The position numbers and the translations under genes were made by a program. Shown in pieces: positions 7,940 through 15,454 of a DNA stretch of 64,000 nt. The notes beneath the pieces were generated by a model. It was not told the origin of the DNA. It did no database searches and was given only the letters and a program-made list of their open reading frames with translations. This stretch comes from Bacillus sp. ISL-41 (GTDB lineage Bacteria; Bacillota; Bacilli; Bacillales; Cytobacillaceae): assembly GCF_018613235.1 (NCBI RefSeq), contig NZ_JAGGQP010000011.1, positions 1-64,000 of the forward strand. Reading direction: 5' to 3'. Every line of letters starts with the position of its first letter. Within the stretch, counting starts at the first letter, position 1.

Positions 7940-9451
7940 CTATTCCACATTAAATTGCCCCATCATCCCTGCGTCTTCATGCTCAAGAATATGGCAATGG
8001 TACATGAATAACCCTTTATGATCAAATGTTGCAATTGCTCGGACTTTTTCTCCAGGTGCAACCAAAATAGTATCCTTCCATCCGCGTTCATTTGGCGGCG
8101 GGGGATTCCCATCACGATCAAGGATCAGGAATTGGGTTCCATGGCCGTGGAACGGATGAGCCATGCCCATATTATTACCCATCATGCCCATTCCTTCATT
8201 CGAAATTTCCCAAATCTCGGTATCATGAAGCTTAAGTTGCTCGTCAATGCGATTCATGTCCATCTGTTTGCCGTTGATGCTGACATTACGGCCCATTCCT
8301 GACATGACGAATTTCCGAGTACGTGCAGCCATGGTTTCATCTGGATCTGGAATGTCAACCAATTTTGATGGAACATTATTTGGCCCTTTTTCCTCGCCCG
8401 TGACGATGAATTTCATAAATGAAGTTCCCTTATCGGTCAATTCCACGGTTTCTCCCTCTTCTATTTCTGAAAAATCAACAATCAACTCAGCACGTTCTGC
8501 AGAACTTAAAATAAGCTTGTCCATTTCTACGGGTTTTTCCAGGAGTCCACCATCTGTCCCAATCTGGTAAAATTTCTGATTGTTGCTCAGTTGGAATTGA
8601 TAAATCCGTGCATTAGAGCCATTCAGCAGCCGGAAACGGACCTTGCCTTTAGGAACTTCAACATAAGGATTAATGGCTCCATTCACCATAATCGTATCTC
8701 CCTGCAGTCCCATCATGACATCGTGCATGCTCAAATCATAGGTAAACTGACCGTTTTCATCGAGCTGTTTATCCTGGACAATTAATGGGATATCATTCAC
8801 CCCATATTCGTTAGGCAGATCCAGGTTCTCACTATCTTCATCATCAATTATAAATAGACCAGCAAGTCCTTTATACACGTGTTCGCCAGTTTCATGGAGA
8901 AGATGGGGATGATACCATAAAGTAGCAGCATTTTGTTCAATTTTGAATTGCGGGTTCCACGTGGTTCCAGGCTGGATGCCGGAATGAGGGCCGCCATCCT
9001 GGTCGCCGTCAACTTCTAGTCCATGCCAATGGACCGTGGTTGCTTCATCAATCTCATTTTTTACTTTTATTGAAACATCATCTCCAGTTTTTACACGAAT
9101 CACGGGTCCTAGGTAATCGCCATTATATCCAAACGTATCTGTTGGTTTGCCTTCTATAAACTCCATGGATCCTTTTTGGGCAACAAGAGTGAACTCAGCT
9201 TTTCCTGGGTCCTGATTCTCGTCTTTTAGGATGGGGGGAATGGGAAGAGAGGTTCCTCCATCAGCGAATGAGTCATTCTTCATATCTTCGACCTCTCCGT
9301 TATCGTTACCCATCATACCACCATCCATCATTCCTCCCCCTTGTCCAGGCATATTGCCATTCATGCCGCCAAAACCCCTCATAAAAAACCATCCGCCCAC
9401 AATGAGCAGAATCAATAAGATAAGTGCGGCCATAACAATTTTTTTCATCAC
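7940..9451 (-). CDS. membrane-anchored multicopper oxidase
   Basis: A 503-residue extracytoplasmic oxidase. Residues 4-24 form a membrane anchor or signal, followed by a Met/Gly-rich segment to about residue 50. Copper ligands are complete: HWHG at 141-144, HPH at 181-183, HPFHGHG from 432 and HCHILEHEDAGMM from 485, the last holding the type-1 Cys and axial Met. Such enzymes couple oxidation of Cu(I), Mn(II) or phenolics to reduction of O2 to water; the Met-rich head points to cuprous oxidase activity (inference). The start follows GGAGGTAAAAGTG. It is divergent from a CotF-like and a His-rich gene. Confidence 0.9.
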   Translation of the reverse strand: MMKKIVMAALILLILLIVGGWFFMRGFGGMNGNMPGQGGGMMDGGMMGNDNGEVEDMKNDSFADGGTSLPIPPILKDENQDPGKAEFTLVAQKGSMEFIEGKPTDTFGYNGDYLGPVIRVKTGDDVSIKVKNEIDEATTVHWHGLEVDGDQDGGPHSGIQPGTTWNPQFKIEQNAATLWYHPHLLHETGEHVYKGLAGLFIIDDEDSENLDLPNEYGVNDIPLIVQDKQLDENGQFTYDLSMHDVMMGLQGDTIMVNGAINPYVEVPKGKVRFRLLNGSNARIYQFQLSNNQKFYQIGTDGGLLEKPVEMDKLILSSAERAELIVDFSEIEEGETVELTDKGTSFMKFIVTGEEKGPNNVPSKLVDIPDPDETMAARTRKFVMSGMGRNVSINGKQMDMNRIDEQLKLHDTEIWEISNEGMGMMGNNMGMAHPFHGHGTQFLILDRDGNPPPPNERGWKDTILVAPGEKVRAIATFDHKGLFMYHCHILEHEDAGMMGQFNVE

Positions 9452-9654
9452 TTTTACCTCCTTTAGTACTTATCTAGCTTTTACATGACATTATTTTTGA
9501 ATACATAATACCTCGCTGTGTATTTTATAAACGCCGGTTTATAATTGCAAACAATACTGCTCACTGGGGTCAAATATGCATTTTCTATGGAGTTTAATTC
9601 GAGAAACCCGTGGTAGAAACTATAAAGTAAATAAAATTAAGGAGGAATAAAAAT

Positions 9655-10173
9655 ATGCTATTACCTGCATCTGACTTAGGGTTAATTGCAACTCACCTAC
9701 CCGCCCATGACGGTATGATAATGAAAGTAAAGCTTATGGCAAGAGAAGCAAAAGAAGAAAAATTACTTGAATTGCTAAATACTAAGGTAGGGATTTTACG
9801 AAGCCATGTGCGTATCATGATGGATATGCTTGATCCTGACAAAAGTGATTTTGAGAAGCTTCCGGATTTCAATGAGCTTCCGGAGGGGCAGCTCGAAACT
9901 ACATCTAGAGGGTCACAGCTGATGGACAAGCATATCGCAATGGAGATTAAGGCTTCAACAGAGGCAATGGCGAAGGATAACTTCGTCTCAGCTCTTAAAA
10001 TGAAGGACCCACAGGTCAAACAGACTCATATTGAAATGGCACTTCAGCAAGTGCAGCTGCTTAATATGGTTACTGAATTCCTGAAGGAGATTGAAGCAGA
10101 TGTAACACCTATGGGTACGCCAGATGAACAAAAGAAAGTCTTGAATCATTTCAGTCATATGATGGAAGAATAG
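9655..10173 (+). CDS. CotF-like / ferritin-like spore coat family protein
   Basis: A 172-residue all-helical protein. The C-terminal half (FVSALKMKDPQVKQTHIEMALQ) has the pattern of the Coat F domain, in which helices carry a conserved 'D-x-x-V/I-...-H/M' spacing; the first half has another long helix pair. Coat F proteins are spore coat or ferritin-like bundle proteins. A strong AAGGAGG precedes the ATG. It is followed after 21 bases by the His-rich gene, probably in one operon. The family call is moderate; DUF3231 is an alternative. Confidence 0.6.
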   Translation: MLLPASDLGLIATHLPAHDGMIMKVKLMAREAKEEKLLELLNTKVGILRSHVRIMMDMLDPDKSDFEKLPDFNELPEGQLETTSRGSQLMDKHIAMEIKASTEAMAKDNFVSALKMKDPQVKQTHIEMALQQVQLLNMVTEFLKEIEADVTPMGTPDEQKKVLNHFSHMMEE

Positions 10174-10194
10174 ATTTTGATTGGAGGTCGAGAG

Positions 10195-11052
10195 ATGAAT
10201 ACTGAAAATGAACATAGTGCTGTAAACAATCATGACCACAGTCAGACCAGCAGTATGACTAAAGATAGTAGCCAGTCCAGTCGAACACCACATGACAGTC
10301 ATGAACATCATCAAGAACATAGCATGATGGACTCCCATCAGGGACACACCGACCATAAGGAGAACATAGCAAAAGTACAGGTTGATTGGACCTCAACCCC
10401 TCATACGGTCAAAGTGGATCAACAAACAGAAATTTTTATTCACATAAAAGATTTCTCCGGGAAGGTTATCGAGACTTTTCAAGCTGTGCATGAAAAAGAA
10501 ATGCACCTACTGGCAATTAAAAAGGATTTATCTGTATTCCAGCATCTTCATCCGCATTATCGTGGGAAAGGCAGATTTCAGGTGAAGACAACCTTCCCAA
10601 AGGCAGGGGAATATAAATTTTATGCAGATTTCCTGCCGGAGGGGGCAAATCAGCAGCTTGCTTCTCATGAGCTTGTCGTAAAAGGCTCAGAAACCAAGGA
10701 AGAGGTTGTTCCCGACAAGCTTTTGAAAAAGGAGATGGACGACCTGATAATCGAGCTAATTCTCCCAGAAGCGAAAGTGGATGAGCATATAAGTTTGATT
10801 TTCACTCTAAATGATAAGAATGGAAACCCAATTACTGAACTTGAACCATATCTTGGTTCTGCAGGACATGTCGTGATTGTCAGTGAGGATATGAATGAAT
10901 TTCTCCATGTCCATCCAGTAGATGAAAACACAAAAGGACCAGATGTTGAGTATATGACCAGCTTTCCTCGTAGTGGATTGTATAAAATTTGGGGTCAGTT
11001 CAAGTACAAACAACAACTTTATACGGTTCCTTTTGTGGTTGAAGTCAAGTAA
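10195..11052 (+). CDS. His-rich protein with two YtkA/FixH-like domains
   Basis: About 285 residues from the ATG after TTGGAGGTCGAGAG. The first 65 residues are hydrophilic and His-rich (HDSHEHHQEHSMM), typical of metal-binding leaders. Two beta-sandwich halves follow, each with the same signature: HLLAIKKDLSVFQHLHPHY near residues 101-119 and HVVIVSEDMNEFLHVHP near 225-241. The halves resemble the FixH/YtkA-like fold seen in copper delivery to cytochrome oxidase. No signal peptide is visible, so it is probably cytoplasmic or coat-associated. It follows the CotF-like gene and is divergent from the multicopper oxidase. Confidence 0.7.
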   Translation: MNTENEHSAVNNHDHSQTSSMTKDSSQSSRTPHDSHEHHQEHSMMDSHQGHTDHKENIAKVQVDWTSTPHTVKVDQQTEIFIHIKDFSGKVIETFQAVHEKEMHLLAIKKDLSVFQHLHPHYRGKGRFQVKTTFPKAGEYKFYADFLPEGANQQLASHELVVKGSETKEEVVPDKLLKKEMDDLIIELILPEAKVDEHISLIFTLNDKNGNPITELEPYLGSAGHVVIVSEDMNEFLHVHPVDENTKGPDVEYMTSFPRSGLYKIWGQFKYKQQLYTVPFVVEVK

Positions 11053-11125
11053 AAGGCATCAGTAACGGCAATGGCACACATGAATGTGTGCTATTGTTCA
11101 ATTTTCTAGTTAAGGAGGTGGAACT

Positions 11126-12559
11126 GTGAAGGATATTGAGGGGAAAATCGACATGCCACAAACGAACAAAGGGAGATTGAAAATTATCACGGTGCTTGCT
11201 ATTCCCGCAGTCATCGAAAATTTTTTCCAGACGATCCTCGGTTTTGTCGATACATACTTTGTATCAAAAATCGGTCTGGCAGAAGTTTCGGCGGTAGGGG
11301 TTACCAATGCCGTCCTAGCGATTTATTTTGCGTTATTTATGGCAATTGGGGTAGCAGCCAATGTAAGGATTGCGAACTTTATTGGTGCTAAACTTCCGGA
11401 AAAAGCAAGGCATATATCACAGCAATCAATCGTCCTTGCTGCTATATTTGGAATTTTAACAGGGCTCATTACCTTGATTTTCGCTGAACCGCTGCTGAAA
11501 CTAATGGGAATCGAGGCAGAGGTCCTCGAGGCCGGTGCCCTGTATTTCCGGATTGTTGGTATACCTTCGATTGTGATGAGTTTCATGTTTGTATTAAGCG
11601 CTATCCTGCGGGGAGCAGGCGATACGAAATCGCCGATGAAGGTGAGTATTGTCATCAATATTGTCAATGCAGTTTTGGATTATGTCCTCATTTTCGGTTT
11701 TTTATTCATCCCCGAAATGGGCATCGTAGGAGCAGGGATTGCAACCGTAATTTCACGATTAATTGGCAGCATTGCGCTATTTTACTATGTCAATAAAACA
11801 GAAACCCTTATCTTCAGAAGAGATTACTGGAGTATTGACAGGACACATCTAATGGAATTGACTACTCTTGGAGCCCCAGCTGCAGGCGAGAGACTAGTCA
11901 TGCGTGCCGGCCAAATCGTCTATTTTGGTTTCGTCGTTGCCCTTGGTACCAATGCATTTGCCGCTCATCAGATTGCCGGCAATGTCGAAGTATTTTCCTA
12001 TATGATTGGATATGGATTTGCTACAGCCGCCACGATTTTGGTTGGCCAGCAAATCGGTGCGGGCAATCTTGAAGAAGCCAAGCATTATGCCAAATTATCC
12101 ACCTATCTCACAGTAGGAGCGATGACCCTGCTCGGTGCCTTACTCTTCTTCCTCGGTGATTGGGCTGGCAGCTTTTTTACCGAAGAACAGCAAGTTATCG
12201 ATGATATAGCAACCGCATTGAAAATCTCCGGTATTTTCCAGCCGTTTCTCGCTGTTTTAATGGTCCTCACAGGAGCATTCCAGGGTGCTAATAACACAAA
12301 GTTTCCAATGTACTTAACCGGATTCGGTATGTGGGCTGTTCGAACCGTGCTTGTTTACCTCCTCGGAATCAAGCTGGGATGGGGACTTGCGGGAGTATGG
12401 ATAGCAATCGGAGCCGATATCGCATTTCGTGCAATAGTATTGGTAATCCAATTCAAACGTGGAAAATGGATGGCACTTGAAAAAGCACCAGATCCAGAAT
12501 CTCACTGCCACCCGCAAACAACAAAAGAAACAATGTCAGCCTGCGCGAATAACTATTAA
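11126..12559 (+). CDS. MATE-family efflux transporter
   Basis: A 477-residue membrane protein with 12 predicted segments in two pseudo-symmetric halves, as in NorM/DinF-type Na+/H+-coupled drug exporters. Typical stretches are AVIENFFQTILGFVDTYFVS near residue 32, ILRGAGDTKSPMKVSI near 160 and the second-half counterpart GAFQGANNTKFPMYL near 385. The GTG start follows AAGGAGGTGGAACT. The substrate cannot be read. It is transcribed alone, from after the His-rich gene to the terminator at 12564. Confidence 0.9.
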   Translation: MKDIEGKIDMPQTNKGRLKIITVLAIPAVIENFFQTILGFVDTYFVSKIGLAEVSAVGVTNAVLAIYFALFMAIGVAANVRIANFIGAKLPEKARHISQQSIVLAAIFGILTGLITLIFAEPLLKLMGIEAEVLEAGALYFRIVGIPSIVMSFMFVLSAILRGAGDTKSPMKVSIVINIVNAVLDYVLIFGFLFIPEMGIVGAGIATVISRLIGSIALFYYVNKTETLIFRRDYWSIDRTHLMELTTLGAPAAGERLVMRAGQIVYFGFVVALGTNAFAAHQIAGNVEVFSYMIGYGFATAATILVGQQIGAGNLEEAKHYAKLSTYLTVGAMTLLGALLFFLGDWAGSFFTEEQQVIDDIATALKISGIFQPFLAVLMVLTGAFQGANNTKFPMYLTGFGMWAVRTVLVYLLGIKLGWGLAGVWIAIGADIAFRAIVLVIQFKRGKWMALEKAPDPESHCHPQTTKETMSACANNY

Positions 12560-12563
12560 TAAG

Positions 12564-12598
12564 GAGCATACAGTTGTCAATCTGTATGCTCTTTTTTT
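12564..12598 (+). terminator. terminator of the MATE gene
   Basis: GAGCATACAG and CTGTATGCTC form a 10-bp stem with an eight-base loop and seven Ts, just after the stop. Confidence 0.9.
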
Positions 12599-12700
12599 AG
12601 GTAACACTATTATAAAGTGAATCTAACCTTTATTGTGATGGTGTTCTTACTTAAAAAGGGGTTTAGTTTAAAAAAATAAGCCTTTAGACCAATTAATTAA

Positions 12701-12868
12701 CTAGTAGATGAGGCAGCCCGGATTGAACTGTTTGATGAAGTAATCCCTATAGAAAAGCTTCAGACGATTTACAACAGCTTAAAGATTGATGATTTAGACA
12801 GGGTGAAGGGAAAAATTACATATATGGATGAAGGAGAGAGTATAAAAAATCACCTTCTTGCCAGGTGA
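12701..12868 (+). pseudogene. 3' fragment of an unidentified gene
   Basis: A 55-codon open frame with no start codon and no ribosome binding site, preceded by an in-frame stop. Its translation has natural protein character (ARIELFDEVIPIEKLQTIYN and DDLDRVKGKITYMDEGES), so it looks like the C-terminal end of a lost gene. I cannot name the family. The remaining bases from 12599 to 13055 hold only this fragment and the terminator at 12955. Confidence 0.45.
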
Positions 12869-12954
12869 TGATGCTGTGTTTAATGAGTATTACTTTGCAA
12901 AAAATTATTGATTATTAGAAGCTATCAGAAATAACACAGCTTTAGTAACTATTG

Positions 12955-12988
12955 AAAAATCGTCCTATTAGTTAGGACGATTTTTTTA
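12955..12988. terminator. rho-independent terminator
   Basis: AAAAATCGTCCTA and its complement with a five-base loop and seven Ts. It lies 90 bases after the gene fragment and 70 bases before the exonuclease gene. Confidence 0.8.
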
Positions 12989-13055
12989 TTAAATTAGCAG
13001 GTATTTCCATTAGGAATATCGAACTAATTATCGATGTATAGGAGGTTGATGACAA

Positions 13056-14441
13056 ATGAAAGAAGGAAAACTTTATTTTTTTGATTATCCTGACCCACAT
13101 CGTCCAATAGAATGTAAGTACGTCACAAGTATCGATGGAATAAACAATTATCACGTGAAAAAAGAAGACGCGCTGTTATATTTTTTTGATAACGGAGTCA
13201 CTACATATCAGTTTTTAACGAAAAAAGAAGAAAACTACAAAAAGAATGCAAAAATCATGACCTATGAACTTGTGCAGATTGAAAACAGGGTAGGTACTTT
13301 ACTGTATGATTATGAGCATTATGTAGATGAAAACAATAACGTGAAAAAACGCAAAGCCTTTGTCTGGCGTTTCGTAGGATTTGGCAGAAGCTGCTTTGCA
13401 CCAACGAAAGAGGAATTAATTGAACTGGTAAGAAAACAAATCCATGAATATCAAAACGATTCGGATGGTCGTGGATATAATACCTATCCATACTATACAA
13501 GGCATTTTCGTCCGAAAAAGGAGGTAAGTGTAGGGATGGATTTCGTTGCGTTTGATTTTGAAACTGCCAATCGTAACCGTCATAGCATCTGCTCTGTTGG
13601 AATGGTATTTGTAGAAAACGGTGTGATTTTAGATTCTATTTATGAACTCATCAATCCGGAGGAAGAATTTGATTCTTATAATACACTAATCCATGGAATA
13701 AGAGAAAGCGATGTAGCAAATGGTCTTACCTTTCCTGTGTTTTACGAAAAGATTAAAAGCAGGATCGAAAATAAACTGTTGATCGCTCATAATATGGCTT
13801 TTGACGGGTATGCCCTGCGTGACAATTTAAGACGGTATGGAATCACACCGGTTCATCATAATCTACTATGTTCATACCAGCTCTCAAAAAGACTGGTCCC
13901 TAACCTTCCGAGTTACGGGATAAAACCGTTGTGCCAACACTTTCAACTTAGTTTAAACCAACATCACCACGCCCTTGATGACGCAAAGGCGTGTGCTGAA
14001 CTGATGATGTGCTTAATTAAAAATTATGAATTACACAGTTTAGATGTTGTTTATGAAAGAACATCTATAAAACCAGGAAAAGTATCGCTTGAAAACTACT
14101 TCTCCCCAGCAGTAAGCCGAAATGGAGAAAAGTTGGATTTGCGTTCAATTGAAGTAAGCAATGAAGCAGATCCGGAACACCCATTGTTCGGGAAGAACAT
14201 TGTATTCACAGGAAAACTGTCCGTGTTTTCACGAAGAGAAGCTGCAGTATTGGTAGGGAAAAAGGGCGGAACACCTCAAAACGGAATCAACAATCAAACA
14301 GATTATATTGTACTAGGCGATTTTGAGGATGTTATGATCAAAGGAAATAAATCTTCAAAGTTAATAAAAGCTGAAAAAATGATAAATGAAGGAATAAATA
14401 TCGAGATTGTGAGTGAACAAGATTTCTTGAAAATGCTGTAA
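13056..14441 (+). CDS. DnaQ-like 3'-5' exonuclease with novel N-terminal domain and C-terminal BRCT
   Basis: A 461-residue protein in three parts. Residues 1-155 have no fold I recognise (strands such as LYFFDYPDPHRPIECKYV, and KRKAFVWRFVGFGRS). Residues about 160-330 are a DEDDh exonuclease: ExoI in FVAFDFETAN, ExoII in LIAHNMAFDGYALR, ExoIII in HHALDDAKACAEL. Residues about 380-461 are a BRCT domain (LFGKNIVFTGKLSVFSRREA, then the GG turn and DYIVLG). Exonuclease-BRCT fusions act in DNA repair or replication editing. The start follows TAGGAGG. A broken DNA ligase gene follows, so this may be part of a decayed repair pair. Confidence 0.85.
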   Translation: MKEGKLYFFDYPDPHRPIECKYVTSIDGINNYHVKKEDALLYFFDNGVTTYQFLTKKEENYKKNAKIMTYELVQIENRVGTLLYDYEHYVDENNNVKKRKAFVWRFVGFGRSCFAPTKEELIELVRKQIHEYQNDSDGRGYNTYPYYTRHFRPKKEVSVGMDFVAFDFETANRNRHSICSVGMVFVENGVILDSIYELINPEEEFDSYNTLIHGIRESDVANGLTFPVFYEKIKSRIENKLLIAHNMAFDGYALRDNLRRYGITPVHHNLLCSYQLSKRLVPNLPSYGIKPLCQHFQLSLNQHHHALDDAKACAELMMCLIKNYELHSLDVVYERTSIKPGKVSLENYFSPAVSRNGEKLDLRSIEVSNEADPEHPLFGKNIVFTGKLSVFSRREAAVLVGKKGGTPQNGINNQTDYIVLGDFEDVMIKGNKSSKLIKAEKMINEGINIEIVSEQDFLKML

Positions 14442-14459
14442 AGTAAATAAAAGAGTTTG

Positions 14460-14491
14460 AAAAGACAAGATGGTCAATTTCTTGTCTTTTT
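14460..14491 (+). terminator. terminator of the exonuclease gene
   Basis: AAAAGACAAG pairs with CTTGTCTTTT across an 11-base loop, followed by AT-rich sequence, 18 bases after the stop. Confidence 0.7.
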
Positions 14492-14565
14492 ATTATTTGT
14501 CCAATATTGTTAAATCAAAAATTACCAGGTAAGTAGGTCGTCTTATCATGCTACTATTACGTTGA

Positions 14566-15425
14566 GTGGTTCTTAAGTTTGTTGCACCCATGCTTTTGCA
14601 CAAATCCGATCATCCATTTGATGATGATAAATATATAACAGAGTTGAAGCTGGATGGCTTCCGGCTCATTCTTACTAAGTTTGAAGATAAAGTCCGTTTA
14701 TACACTCGGCATAACAATGAAGTGACTTCAAAGTTCTCGGAACTACATCAGGTAGAAATCCCAAAAGGAATGGTTTTGGATGGACAAATTGTTGTGACGG
14801 ACAAACAAGGTAAACCTGATTTTGAAGCCATGATGGAAATGATGGAACGATATATGTCACGTCGGTCTCACCACATGGTCCAATACTGTGTATTTGACGT
14901 CATTTACCACAAAGGAAAGAAAGTGACCCAGTTGTTAGTTGTTGCCTTTGGTAGAGCGTAAAGAGCTTGTGGATGCCATTCTGAAGCCTACAGAGGCAAT
15001 CACGAAGGTTCAGTGGATGTACGGCAGGGGAACTGATTATTTTAACCTAATTAAAGAGCAAGGACTTGAAGGAATTGTCTTAAAAAAGGCAGATGCAAAA
15101 TACCAGATCAATAAAAGGTCGAACGACTGGCTCAAAGTCATCCATTACCAATATGCTGATGCTGTCGTAACCGGAATCAGAAAAAGAAGAATTCGGTTTA
15201 CTTCTTGGATTAGAAGAAGAAGGGAAGATAAAACCGGTAGCGGTCATGGAGTTTATAAATCCAGATGCAAGGAAATGGTTATACGATTCTTACCGGGATT
15301 ATATCCATGATGAGAACACTAAGTTTATCTTCCTTGAACCCAAAATAACATGCCGCGTAAAATTTCGGAATTACACAAAGGGCGGGAAGCTCCAGATTCC
15401 TTCATTTGTCGAATATATATCTTAG
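14566..15425 (+). pseudogene. ATP-dependent DNA ligase (LigD-ligase type), frameshifted
   Basis: Three consecutive frames together spell an ATP-dependent ligase of about 280 residues. The adenylation motif is intact (ELKLDGFRLIL), followed by YTRHNNEVT, MVLDGQIVV and GLEGIVLKK. The first break is near 14925-14945, where GTTGTTAGTTGTTG looks like a 7-bp tandem duplication. The second is in the A5 run at 15181-15185, where one A fewer restores KEEFG. The third frame then reads through PDARKWLYDSYRDY to a TAG at 15425. No good ribosome binding site is present. Either a true pseudogene or, less likely, two sequencing errors. Confidence 0.85.
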
Positions 15426-15432
15426 CAGCAGA

Positions 15433-15454
15433 AACGCCCCTGAAAAGGGGCGTT
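15433..15454. terminator. shared convergent terminator
   Basis: AACGCCCC and GGGGCGTT form an 8-bp GC-rich stem with a six-base loop. It sits between the ligase remnant and the stop of the minus-strand gene 15453-18308. T runs are weak on both sides. Confidence 0.6.
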
